Of a stretch of 8,975 nt of DNA, positions 1 to 6,343 are shown piece after piece. The first letter of the stretch is position 1. Every line of letters begins with the position of its first letter. The stretch is from an uncultured Ruminococcus sp. (lineage in GTDB: Bacteria > Bacillota > Clostridia > Oscillospirales > Ruminococcaceae). A model generated the notes under the pieces. That model ran no database searches and was not told the origin of the DNA. It saw nothing but the letters and a program-made list of their open reading frames with translations. The stretch spans positions 1-8,975 of the forward strand of contig CALEPT010000018.1 in NCBI GenBank assembly GCA_937910385.1. Reading direction: 5' to 3'. The position numbers and the translations under genes are program-made.

Positions 1-2
1 CG

Positions 3-155
3 TATTTCGGACATAACCGATATTTGCTGCAAAATTTTTTATGCCGTTATCCTGTGATCCGTGATAAAGAGAGGGTGAAACAGGTCAGGAATTTGAACTT
101 TATTGCTCTGATTTTTACGGCAATTTCCACAATAATTACAGCTTATATAGGATAA
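3..155 (+). CDS. 3' end of a probable small membrane protein (partial, function unknown)
   Basis: This is the only frame open from the window edge on either strand for any useful length. It starts inside the gene, with codons beginning at base 3, and ends at TAA 153-155, giving 50 residues. The first 30 are polar and basic (RDKERVKQVRN around residues 20-30). The last 20 form a hydrophobic segment rich in Ile, Ala, Thr and Phe that looks like a terminal transmembrane helix ending in AYIG. That arrangement, a basic cytoplasmic stretch before a C-terminal helix, is typical of small Firmicute membrane proteins. I do not recognise the family. No convincing hairpin terminator follows. The fragment is short, so a chance open frame cannot be excluded. 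Confidence 0.45.
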   Translation, partial: YFGHNRYLLQNFLCRYPVIRDKERVKQVRNLNFIALIFTAISTIITAYIG

Positions 156-328
156 TTATACCATATAAATACAGAAAAATCAACTGTGCGGAATGAAATT
201 TCAATTATTTGTTTTTAGCTTTTTAAAGATAGTACAGACAAGCGAGAAAGGATCTCCCAATTAGAACAGTAACACTGTGCGTCCCAATTGAATATAATAC
301 ATTACAATTATTTACAGGAGGCGGTAAT
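156..328. other. AT-rich intergenic stretch upstream of the 112-aa protein
   Basis: No gene is supported here on either strand. The first half is very AT-rich with T-runs (around 205-230) but no clear stem that would make a terminator for the preceding fragment. The second half holds a possible -10 box (293-298), a short inverted repeat ACAGT-aac-ACTGT (266-278), and two copies of TCCCAATT (255-262 and 282-289) flanking it. It ends in the AGGAGG ribosome binding site at 316-321. Confidence 0.5.
293..298 (+). promoter_or_regulatory. Possible -10 box for the 112-aa protein gene
   Basis: A perfect TATAAT lies 31 bases before the ATG at 329. The -35 region at the right distance (270-275, TAACAC with a 17-base spacer) is a poor match to TTGACA. 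The box may therefore be activator dependent, or a chance match in AT-rich DNA. Confidence 0.35.
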
Positions 329-667
329 ATGGATATAGCTCTTGTGATCTCACTGATAGTGCTGGCGGTGATAGCCGTGATAGAGATAATCTGCCTTTTT
401 TTCTGCTCAAAGCTGCGTACTGACATTCTTCCGATAACTGCTGTGATACCTGTAACGGCAGAGGATACAAAGCTTACCGAGCGGCTTGATTTCCTCGAAG
501 AGCTCATAACGCGCAGCACTCGTCCGTTTGATATCGCTGTGCTTGTGAACTACGGAGCTTCGCCTGAACAGTCGGCTGTGTGCATAAGCTTTTGTGCTGC
601 TCATACGCAGGTCAGCTTTGTTAGTCCTACCGAATTGGAGGTCATATTAAAAGAAACATTTAAATGA
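329..667 (+). CDS. Hypothetical protein with one N-terminal membrane helix and a small alpha/beta domain
   Basis: Encodes 112 residues. The start is supported by AGGAGG at 316-321, seven bases before the ATG. Residues 3-27 form one strongly hydrophobic helix with a Cys, followed by K28 and R30, so the positive-inside rule puts the rest in the cytoplasm. Residues 35-100 alternate predicted strands and helices: ITAVIPVTA, a helix around 48-62, FDIAVLVNYGASPE, a helix around 80-92, then QVSFVSP. This resembles the start of a Rossmann-like or family 2 glycosyltransferase fold (strand IPV, later strand VLVNYG). It is far too short for a complete enzyme, and no DxD catalytic motif is visible. I do not recognise the family and assign no function. 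It appears to be a single-gene unit lying just before recD2, which has its own promoter. Confidence 0.75.
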   Translation: MDIALVISLIVLAVIAVIEIICLFFCSKLRTDILPITAVIPVTAEDTKLTERLDFLEELITRSTRPFDIAVLVNYGASPEQSAVCISFCAAHTQVSFVSPTELEVILKETFK

Positions 668-753
668 GAGATCATCTCTGCGTGCACGCTGAAGGAACAA
701 AGCCGTGAATTTTTTCTCTGTGCTCTATTGCTTTCGGGGGATTTTATATTCTG

Positions 754-770
754 AGCGGGGAGCCCCCGCT
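754..770. repeat. GC-rich perfect hairpin without a T-tract
   Basis: AGCGGGG (754-760) pairs perfectly with CCCCGCT (764-770) around a three-base loop. No T-run follows on either strand, so it is not a classical intrinsic terminator. An upstream CGGGGG (735-740) could instead pair with CCCCCG (763-768), giving a competing structure. It lies between the 112-aa gene and the recD2 promoter. It might mark a transcript 3' end or a dispersed palindromic repeat; one copy cannot tell. Confidence 0.5.
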
Positions 771-820
771 GGCAATTTCGCGCCGAAGATAAAAAACCCG
801 GAAATACTACTCCGCGCAGG

Positions 821-849
821 TTGATTTTTTTGTGATAATATGTTATAAT
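821..849 (+). promoter_or_regulatory. Sigma-A type promoter of recD2
   Basis: The -35 box is TTGATT (821-826) and the -10 box is a perfect TATAAT (844-849), separated by exactly 17 bases. Transcription would start near 856, leaving a leader of about 25 bases that holds the AAGGAGG site. An ATG at 832 in the recD2 frame lies inside this promoter and so cannot be the start if the promoter is used. Confidence 0.75.
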
Positions 850-863
850 AATTTTATATTATC

Positions 864-870
864 AAGGAGG
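864..870 (+). promoter_or_regulatory. Ribosome binding site that fixes the GTG start of recD2
   Basis: AAGGAGG lies nine bases before the GTG at 880. It selects that codon over the in-frame ATG at 832, which has no such site and falls inside the promoter. Confidence 0.8.
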
Positions 871-879
871 CTTTGTACT

Positions 880-3162
880 GTGGAAAACAAAACGCTGCAT
901 ATCGAGGGAACTATCGAAAGCGTTCTCTATAAAAATGAAGATAACGGTTATGCAGTTGTTGATCTCGATGCAGGCGGGGAGCTTATCACTGCTGTTGGTA
1001 TGCTTGGCGATGCGGAGGAGGGCGAGGTCCTTATTCTCGAGGGTCAGTATGTGACCCACCGCAAGTTCGGCACACAGTTTCAGGCGGAATACTGCGAGCG
1101 CAAGCTCCCGAGCGACACGGTGAATATCGAAAAGTACCTCGCTTCGGGAGCTATCAAGGGCATAGGGCCGGGGCTTGCCTCGAAGATCGTGCGGACATTC
1201 GGAGAAAAAACACTCGATATAATTGAGAACGAGCCGTTCCGTCTCAGCGAGATCAAGGGAATATCGGCAAAAAAATGCGAGGAGATAGCCGCTGAGGCGA
1301 AGAAGCTGTTTTCTCTCAGGTGCATAATGTCGTTTCTCTCGCAGTATGATATCAAGTCTCAGTTTGCAATGAAAGCCTACCGAAAATTCGGCGGAGATTC
1401 GCTTGAGCTGCTGAAAATGAATCCCTATCTGCTTTGCGGAGACTCGATAGAGCTCGATTTTGTCAAGGCGGACTCCATTGCGAGCGATATGCATATAGAA
1501 AGCAACTCCAACAAGCGTGTCATTGCGGGTATACACCATATCCTGAGGGCAAATTCCACGATAGGACATTCCTGCCTGCCGCTTGATGTTCTTGTGAAAA
1601 AAGCCGAGTCGTTCCTCGGCATTTCCGAACAGGACTTTTACAGCTGCTACAACGCAGGGCTTGATGATAATGAGCTTTTTGAATACATAAAAAATGAGAG
1701 GGAGTACGTCTATCATCCCGATTACTATTACGCAGAGAAGTTTATTTCCGACAGGATATCTATTCTGCGAGACTTCACTTCCCCCGAGGCCTTCAATTAC
1801 GATACCCTCATCGACATTGAGGAAGAGGAACACGGTATCCGCTATGAGGAGCTCCAGCGCCGCGCGATAACCTCGGCGGTCTCTAAGGGACTCATGATAA
1901 TGACGGGAGGACCGGGTACAGGCAAGACTACTACCCTTAACGCAATAATCTCCATTTTTCAGAAGCGCGGCAGCAGAGTAATGCTTACTGCTCCGACTGG
2001 GCGCGCGGCAAAGAGAATGGCGGATCTTACAGGCTGCGAGGCGAAGACTATACATCGTCTGCTCGAGGTGGTTTACGACGTTTCGGGAAAGCTTACCTTT
2101 GCTCACAATGAGAACAATACGCTCGACTGCGACGTTCTTGTGATAGACGAGATGTCGATGGTGGACGTGCTGCTGTTCGAGAAGCTGCTGCGGGCAGTGC
2201 GCCTCGGCTGCAAGCTGATAATGGTGGGCGACAGCAACCAGCTTCCGTCGGTCGGTGCAGGGAATCTTCTGCGCGATCTAATCGACAGCAAGGCAGTTAC
2301 AGTGATCGAACTCAAAGAGATATTTCGTCAGGCAAAACAGAGCCGCATAGTGACCAATGCACATAGGATAGTCACAGGTGAGTATCCCGAACTCACCAAC
2401 GAGAATAAGGACTTTTTCTTCTTCAATCGTCCTGATACGGAAAAGGCTGCTCAGCTCACGGTAGACCTCGTTAAAACGAGGCTGCCGAAGGCTTATAAGT
2501 ACTCTCCGATAGATGACCTGCAAATACTCTCTCCGACGCGCAAGGGACCACTCGGCACTGTAGAACTGAACAAGCTTCTGCAAAACGAGCTCAATCCTCC
2601 TTCACAGAAAAAGCCCGAGTGCAAGAGCTATATATACACATTCCGGCTCGGCGACAAAGTAATGCAGACAAGAAATAATTACGACATCGTCTGGAGGCGC
2701 GAAGATAACGAGCAGGGAACGGGCGTTTATAATGGAGACATCGGCAGGATAGTCAACATAAATTATGCGGCTCAGACAGCCGTTATCGACTTTGACGGAC
2801 GTATTGCAAAATATCCTTTTGAGCTTCTTCCGCAGCTTGAACTGGCGTATGCGGTAACGGTCCACAAGAGTCAGGGCTGTGAATTTGAGATAGTCATAAT
2901 GACTCTTCCCGACGGCTTCGACAAGCTCTATTACCGGAATCTGCTGTACACGGCGGTCACAAGAGCGAAGAAGCTGATGATACTCATCGGTACGGAGGAG
3001 CGCATACACAGAATGGTCGATAACAACAAGCGGACAAGGCGTTATACCTGTCTGCGGGAAATGCTTGGCGGCGCAGGAAACTCTGCGGAGGAATTCCCGT
3101 TTGCAAATACCCCCGAGCATCTATCCGACAGCGCCGAAGCAAGAGCGATACTCGGACTTTAG
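880..3162 (+). CDS. recD2: ATP-dependent 5'-3' DNA helicase RecD2
   Basis: RecD2 is the stand-alone relative of RecD found in bacteria without RecBC partners at the locus; family members unwind DNA 5' to 3' and act in repair and replication-fork maintenance. The GTG start gives 760 residues, within the usual 700-800. Residues 1-80 fit the N-terminal OB-like domain. Residues 88-140 carry helix-hairpin-helix repeats (IKGIGPG at 92-98, EIKGISAKK at 124-132). The helicase core shows Walker A GGPGTGKTT (343-351, K349), motif Ia APTGRAAKRM (371-380), Walker B VIDEMSMVD (421-429, D423 E424), motif III GDSNQLPSVGAG (450-461), a motif IV region IFRQAKQSRI, motif V VTVHKSQG (659-666) and motif VI YTAVTRAKK (690-698). 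The linker around 605-650 matches the SH3-like insert of domain 2B. No key residue is missing. The mreB-family gene follows 17 bases after the stop, so the two are probably cotranscribed. Confidence 0.95.
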   Translation: MENKTLHIEGTIESVLYKNEDNGYAVVDLDAGGELITAVGMLGDAEEGEVLILEGQYVTHRKFGTQFQAEYCERKLPSDTVNIEKYLASGAIKGIGPGLASKIVRTFGEKTLDIIENEPFRLSEIKGISAKKCEEIAAEAKKLFSLRCIMSFLSQYDIKSQFAMKAYRKFGGDSLELLKMNPYLLCGDSIELDFVKADSIASDMHIESNSNKRVIAGIHHILRANSTIGHSCLPLDVLVKKAESFLGISEQDFYSCYNAGLDDNELFEYIKNEREYVYHPDYYYAEKFISDRISILRDFTSPEAFNYDTLIDIEEEEHGIRYEELQRRAITSAVSKGLMIMTGGPGTGKTTTLNAIISIFQKRGSRVMLTAPTGRAAKRMADLTGCEAKTIHRLLEVVYDVSGKLTFAHNENNTLDCDVLVIDEMSMVDVLLFEKLLRAVRLGCKLIMVGDSNQLPSVGAGNLLRDLIDSKAVTVIELKEIFRQAKQSRIVTNAHRIVTGEYPELTNENKDFFFFNRPDTEKAAQLTVDLVKTRLPKAYKYSPIDDLQILSPTRKGPLGTVELNKLLQNELNPPSQKKPECKSYIYTFRLGDKVMQTRNNYDIVWRREDNEQGTGVYNGDIGRIVNINYAAQTAVIDFDGRIAKYPFELLPQLELAYAVTVHKSQGCEFEIVIMTLPDGFDKLYYRNLLYTAVTRAKKLMILIGTEERIHRMVDNNKRTRRYTCLREMLGGAGNSAEEFPFANTPEHLSDSAEARAILGL

Positions 3163-3163
3163 A

Positions 3164-3171
3164 AGAAAGGA
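3164..3171 (+). promoter_or_regulatory. Ribosome binding site that favours the second ATG of the mreB-family gene
   Basis: AGAAAGGA sits directly against an ATG at 3171, too close to serve it. It is eight bases before the ATG at 3180, which is therefore the likelier start. Confidence 0.65.
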
Positions 3172-3179
3172 TGATAAAC

Positions 3180-4199
3180 ATGGCAAATACGGACATCGGA
3201 ATAGATCTGGGAACATCTAACATCGTAATGACGATGGGCAACAAGGGAGTAGTCCTCAGTGAGCCCTCGGTCATCGCGTACAATACGCGCAATGAGCGCG
3301 TGCTGGCGGTCGGCAAGGAAGCCTACGAGATGATAGGCAGGAATCCCGATTACATAGCTGTTGCACGTCCCATAAGCGAGGGAGTGATCTCCGATGATGA
3401 TCTCGCGCACAGTATGATACGCGAGTTCATACTCAAGGTAACGGGGCATCAGCTCGTCAAGCCAAGGATAATCATTTGTGTTCCGTCGTTCATCACGGAC
3501 ATAGAGAGCCGGGCGGTGGTCGATGCTGCAAAAAGTGCGGGTTCACGACAAGTGTATCTCATTCAGGAGCCAATTGCGGCAATGATAGGCGCCGGAGTGA
3601 ACATAACAAAGGCAAAGGGACACATGATAGTTGATATCGGCGGAGGCACTACCGACGTAGCTATCGTTTCGATGAACGGTGTTGTGACTTCTCATACGAT
3701 CAAGACCGCGGGAAACGCTATCGACCGCTCGATAATAAAGTATATGCAGAACAAGTACAAGCTCCTCATCGGCGAGCGCACTGCCGAGAGGGTCAAGATA
3801 GAGCTTTGCAATCTCTATGATCCTAACGACGAGATAACATATATGGTAAAGGGCAGGAGCCTGCTGAAGGGACTTCCCGCGCAGGTTCTCATAAGTGAGA
3901 CTGAACTTTTTGAGGCAATTGAAGATGATACCTTTGCGATAATGGAGGCTATAAGAAAGGTGCTTGAGGATACTCCTCCGGAGCTTGTGGGAGATATCTA
4001 CGATAACGGACTTCTTATGACAGGCGGAGGAGCTCTGCTCGGCGGACTGCCGCAGCTTATAAAGAGGACGCTCGGCATAAACTGCAATATTGCAAAGGAT
4101 TCGATAAACTGCGTAGCGAAGGGTACAGGAATGGCGTTCGGCAGAATGACTACGCTGCTTGACGGTTTTGAATCTGCAACTGTATATAAGTACAGATAA
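3180..4199 (+). CDS. mreB: MreB/Mbl-family bacterial actin (rod shape-determining protein homologue)
   Basis: MreB-family proteins are ATP-binding actins that polymerise on the inner face of the membrane and guide peptidoglycan synthesis. The 339 residues match the usual 330-345. Visible signatures are phosphate-1 IGIDLGTSNIVM (6-17), connect-1 VPSFITDIESRAV (101-113), QEPIAAMIGAG (129-139), phosphate-2 VDIGGGTTDVAIV (151-163), the family segment LLIGERTAERVKIE (195-208), GRSLLKGLPAQVLIS (225-239) and adenosine motif LLMTGGGALLGGL (278-290). Several positions differ from textbook MreB: GTSN instead of GTAN, and VPSFITDIE instead of VPSGITEVE. It could therefore be an Mbl or MreBH-like paralogue. 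No amphipathic N-terminal extension is seen. No mreC or mreD follows; a terminator does. The start at 3180 is preferred over the in-frame ATG at 3171 because of the ribosome-site spacing. Confidence 0.9.
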   Translation: MANTDIGIDLGTSNIVMTMGNKGVVLSEPSVIAYNTRNERVLAVGKEAYEMIGRNPDYIAVARPISEGVISDDDLAHSMIREFILKVTGHQLVKPRIIICVPSFITDIESRAVVDAAKSAGSRQVYLIQEPIAAMIGAGVNITKAKGHMIVDIGGGTTDVAIVSMNGVVTSHTIKTAGNAIDRSIIKYMQNKYKLLIGERTAERVKIELCNLYDPNDEITYMVKGRSLLKGLPAQVLISETELFEAIEDDTFAIMEAIRKVLEDTPPELVGDIYDNGLLMTGGGALLGGLPQLIKRTLGINCNIAKDSINCVAKGTGMAFGRMTTLLDGFESATVYKYR

Positions 4200-4258
4200 A
4201 ACAAAATGCAGAAGATCCGTAGAATTTATGATCCTGATAAGAAATAAAAACATTAAAT

Positions 4259-4292
4259 ACACTGACAGGTATAATGCTTGTCAGTGTTTTTT
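4259..4292 (+). terminator. Intrinsic terminator after the recD2-mreB unit
   Basis: ACACTGACA (4259-4267) pairs with TGTCAGTGT (4279-4287). The stem can extend by a G-U and a G-C pair, leaving a seven-base loop, and is followed by six T residues (4287-4292). It ends the upstream unit just before the promoter of the next operon. Confidence 0.9.
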
Positions 4293-4317
4293 GTTATAAA
4301 AAAATTTCAAAATGCTA

Positions 4318-4346
4318 TTGACAATACAGTACATACATGATATACT
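4318..4346 (+). promoter_or_regulatory. Consensus promoter of the gntR-ABC-hydrolase operon
   Basis: A perfect -35 TTGACA (4318-4323) is followed by a 17-base spacer and a -10 TATACT (4341-4346). Transcription should start near 4353, giving a leader of about 36 bases. The promoter is strong by sequence and overlaps inverted-repeat half-sites, which suggests control by repression. Confidence 0.88.
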
Positions 4347-4371
4347 GTATATAACACAATATATACAGTAT
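4325..4371 (+). promoter_or_regulatory. Probable operator for the YtrA-type regulator: three alternating half-sites
   Basis: The core is a perfect inverted repeat: ATACTGTATATA (4342-4353) and TATATACAGTAT (4360-4371), separated by six bases. It overlaps the -10 box and the expected transcription start. A further half-site TACAGT (4325-4330) lies in the promoter spacer, so TACAGT, ACTGTA (4344-4349) and TACAGT (4364-4369) begin 19 and 20 bases apart in alternating orientation. From memory, the Bacillus YtrA operator has a similar layout of short half-sites about 13 bases apart. Binding here would block RNA polymerase. The assignment to the adjacent regulator is inferred from position and symmetry. 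Confidence 0.78.
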
Positions 4372-4388
4372 GTTCAAAGGAGCGCTTC

Positions 4389-4760
4389 ATGAAAATCATA
4401 ATAAAAAACAAATCCGAGCTGCCGATCTATGAACAGATCGAACAGCAAATGAAATCACAGATCCTTGACGGCACGATCACGGAGGAAGAGCAGCTGCCTT
4501 CTATCCGTCAGCTCGCACGCGATCTGAAAATAAGTGTTATTACCACTACGAGGGTCTACAATGACCTTTCGGACGAAGGATTTATCATCTCTGTGGCGGG
4601 CAAGGGATATTTCGTTGCACCGCGAAACAATGAGCTCCTGCGCGAGCGTATGCTCTTTGAAATGGAGGAGGGACTTGAAAAAGCCGTCGCCAATGGAAGG
4701 AACGCAGGACTGACCGATGATGAAATAGTTTCTGCACTCAAAAAATTTATGGAGGGTTAA
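4389..4760 (+). CDS. GntR-family transcriptional regulator, YtrA subfamily
   Basis: A 123-residue DNA-binding protein expected to repress its own operon until an envelope-active compound or stress signal relieves it. AAAGGAG (4376-4382) lies six bases before the ATG. Residues 10-78 form the winged helix-turn-helix: PIYEQIEQQM (12-21), LPSIRQLARDL (36-46), a recognition-helix region ISVITTTRVYNDLSDEGFI (48-66) and a wing GKGYFV (71-76). The remaining 45 or so residues form only a short helical tail. That lacks the large FadR, HutC or aminotransferase domains of other GntR groups, which is the mark of the YtrA subfamily. Such regulators usually sit first in an ABC-transporter operon, as here. 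The ATPase start codon comes one base after the stop TAA, and its GGAGGG site (4751-4756) is inside this gene, indicating translational coupling. The effector is unknown. Confidence 0.92.
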   Translation: MKIIIKNKSELPIYEQIEQQMKSQILDGTITEEEQLPSIRQLARDLKISVITTTRVYNDLSDEGFIISVAGKGYFVAPRNNELLRERMLFEMEEGLEKAVANGRNAGLTDDEIVSALKKFMEG

Positions 4761-4761
4761 T

Positions 4762-5646
4762 ATGGAAAACATTCTTGAGATCAATGGCCTGAACAAGGCT
4801 TATGAGGACTTTGCACTGAAAAATGTGAGCTTTTCACTGCCCAAGGGCTTTATCATGGGGTTTGTCGGAGAGAACGGCTCCGGCAAGACGACTACTATCC
4901 GTTCGATATTGAACATGGCTAAGATAGACAGCGGCAGTATCAGTGTATTCGGTCTTGACAGCGTTGACGATACCATTGCTATAAAGGAGCGCCTTGGGGT
5001 CGTTTTTGACAGCCTCTATCTTGCAGAGCACCTGAACGTCAAGCAGATCGAGCAGCAGCTAAAGCCTTTCTACAAGGACTGGGACAGCAAGGAATTTTTT
5101 CGCCGCATAAAGGAATTTGAACTTCCTGATAACAAAAAGGTCGGCGACTTTTCAAAGGGAATGAAGATGAAGCTGATGATCGCCATCGCCCTTTCACATA
5201 AGGCGGAGCTTATAATTCTCGATGAGCCTACCAGCGGTCTTGATCCGGTGGCGCGTGATGAATTGCTTGATATTCTCGCCGAATATATTGAAGATGAGAA
5301 CCGCGGCGTTTTGTTCTCAACACATATTACTGCTGATGTTGAGCGTATCGCGGATTATGTTACTATACTCCATAACGGCAAGGTATGGTACACCGGAACA
5401 AAGGACGAGCTGACCGAAAGCTATGCAGTGATCAAGGGCGCACAGGAGGATATTCCGCCCGCACTGAAAGAAACGCTCATCGGCTTTCACGCCTATCGCA
5501 ACGGCTTTGAATCACTGATAAAAACGAATGATCTTGCCGGTCTGCCCGATACGCTCGAATACGAAAAAGCAAGCATCGACGAGATACTGGTCTACATTGC
5601 AAAGGAGGATAAGAATGAAAGACATTCTGAAAATAATGCGGTTTGA
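4762..5646 (+). CDS. ABC transporter ATP-binding protein (YtrB/BcrA-like, ABC-2 exporter type)
   Basis: The 294-residue ATPase should energise export, or target sensing, by the two downstream permeases at the cytoplasmic membrane. It shows Walker A GENGSGKT (36-43), signature FSKGMKMKL (130-138) in place of LSGGQ, Walker B LIILDEP (150-156; D154, E155), D-loop SGLD (158-161) and H-loop H188 (FSTHIT). The Q-loop glutamine appears to be replaced by Asp (VVFDS, D83), a divergence of the kind seen in the BcrA/YtrB-like group. The roughly 90 residues after the H-loop are a family-typical C-terminal extension. The last 32 bases overlap the first permease gene, whose ribosome site lies inside this one. 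Family assignment is firm; substrate cannot be read. Bacitracin-, lantibiotic- or other envelope-drug-related roles are inferred from relatives. Confidence 0.93.
   Translation: MENILEINGLNKAYEDFALKNVSFSLPKGFIMGFVGENGSGKTTTIRSILNMAKIDSGSISVFGLDSVDDTIAIKERLGVVFDSLYLAEHLNVKQIEQQLKPFYKDWDSKEFFRRIKEFELPDNKKVGDFSKGMKMKLMIAIALSHKAELIILDEPTSGLDPVARDELLDILAEYIEDENRGVLFSTHITADVERIADYVTILHNGKVWYTGTKDELTESYAVIKGAQEDIPPALKETLIGFHAYRNGFESLIKTNDLAGLPDTLEYEKASIDEILVYIAKEDKNERHSENNAV
5601..5608 (+). promoter_or_regulatory. Ribosome binding site fixing the start of the first permease
   Basis: AAAGGAGG lies six bases before the ATG at 5615. An in-frame ATG at 5528 lacks such a site. It would add 29 polar residues before the MKDILKIMRFDLLT start, which matches the start of the sister permease. 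Confidence 0.85.
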
Positions 5647-6331
5647 TCTCCTCACTGCAAAACCTCTGGCTCTGGCAGGATTTATAGTGACTGCTGTAAT
5701 GTGTTTTTCGCTGAGCCTGTTTTTTGCTCCGCTGATTAATTCGTATATCACATTCGGGGCAATGATATTTGTGATACCTCTGCAAAGTGTTGCGGACAAA
5801 AGCGGCTTTAACAAGCTTTACGGCATACTTCCGGTGAAGCGCGGGAACATAACACGAGCAAGGTTTCTTTACATTTTTCTTGTGCATTTTATTTGCGAGG
5901 TGATCGAGATAGCTTTTGCGCTCATCGCTTTCACATTAAAGCTCAACAGACTGCTGCCTGACGATAATGCTGCATTGAGAGAGTTTATCGGCGATGCTTT
6001 TTCTGATAAGGTAAACTGCTTTACGATGATAGTAGCTGTATTTTTAATACTATGTTTGTTGTTTGCATATATGGAGATGATGGGGCAAATATTCGGCAGA
6101 GAGAACGAGATGAAGATAATCCTTATAACTCTTGCGGTACTGACAGTAGTGCTTGTGGCATTTTTTATGCTCTCAGAGCGTGACATAATACCTACTTTAA
6201 AGCTGCCTGAACTTCCTTCAACAGCTGAAGAAATGATAAAGCTTGGTATAGCTTTGAATATTGTAATGGTTGCCCTGTGCGTGATTTTTGGCGAGATCAC
6301 GGTAAACAGACTTGCAAAGCGCGAACTGTAA
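5615..6331 (+). CDS. ABC-2 type transporter permease, first of two paralogues
   Basis: A 238-residue integral membrane protein forming half of the transmembrane channel for the upstream ATPase. Hydrophobic segments lie at roughly 17-37, 44-57, 84-108, 136-157, 167-186 and 210-228, consistent with six helices. A short cytoplasmic loop carries KLYGILPVKRGNITRARFL (67-85). The LPVKR...AR core recurs in the next gene and resembles the LPV-R motif of the ABC-2 permease family around PF13346. The N-terminal MKDILKIMRFDLLT also matches its neighbour. The chosen start overlaps the ATPase gene by 32 bases and gives a protein without the polar extension of the earlier ATG. It is probably produced in step with the ATPase. 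No catalytic residues are expected; the substrate is unknown. Confidence 0.87.
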   Translation: MKDILKIMRFDLLTAKPLALAGFIVTAVMCFSLSLFFAPLINSYITFGAMIFVIPLQSVADKSGFNKLYGILPVKRGNITRARFLYIFLVHFICEVIEIAFALIAFTLKLNRLLPDDNAALREFIGDAFSDKVNCFTMIVAVFLILCLLFAYMEMMGQIFGRENEMKIILITLAVLTVVLVAFFMLSERDIIPTLKLPELPSTAEEMIKLGIALNIVMVALCVIFGEITVNRLAKREL

Positions 6332-6343
6332 GGGGGTGGCTGT

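Noticed and set aside
667..715. Small palindromes (667-679 and 680-689) followed by a T-run at 710-715, as a terminator for the 112-aa gene
   Set aside because: The stems are short with minimal loops and the T-run is 20 bases away, so this does not fit an intrinsic terminator.
862..2106. A 414-codon open frame on the - strand opposite recD2
   Set aside because: It lies wholly antisense to a RecD2 gene with intact motifs, has no recognisable domain, and its length follows from the codon bias of the + strand gene.
2602..3120. A 172-codon open frame on the - strand
   Set aside because: It mirrors the conserved C-terminal motor region of RecD2 and has no domain or good start context.
3543..4262. 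A 239-codon open frame on the - strand opposite the mreB-family gene
   Set aside because: It is antisense to conserved MreB motifs, rich in Cys, His, Ser and Arg, has no recognisable fold, and reads through the + strand terminator region.
5222..5413. A 63-codon + strand frame inside the ATPase gene
   Set aside because: It overlaps Walker B and the H-loop in another frame and has no sign of independent expression.
5528..5614. An upstream in-frame ATG extending the first permease by 29 residues
   Set aside because: The added stretch is polar, has no ribosome site, and lies within the ATPase gene; ATG 5615 has AAAGGAGG at ideal spacing.
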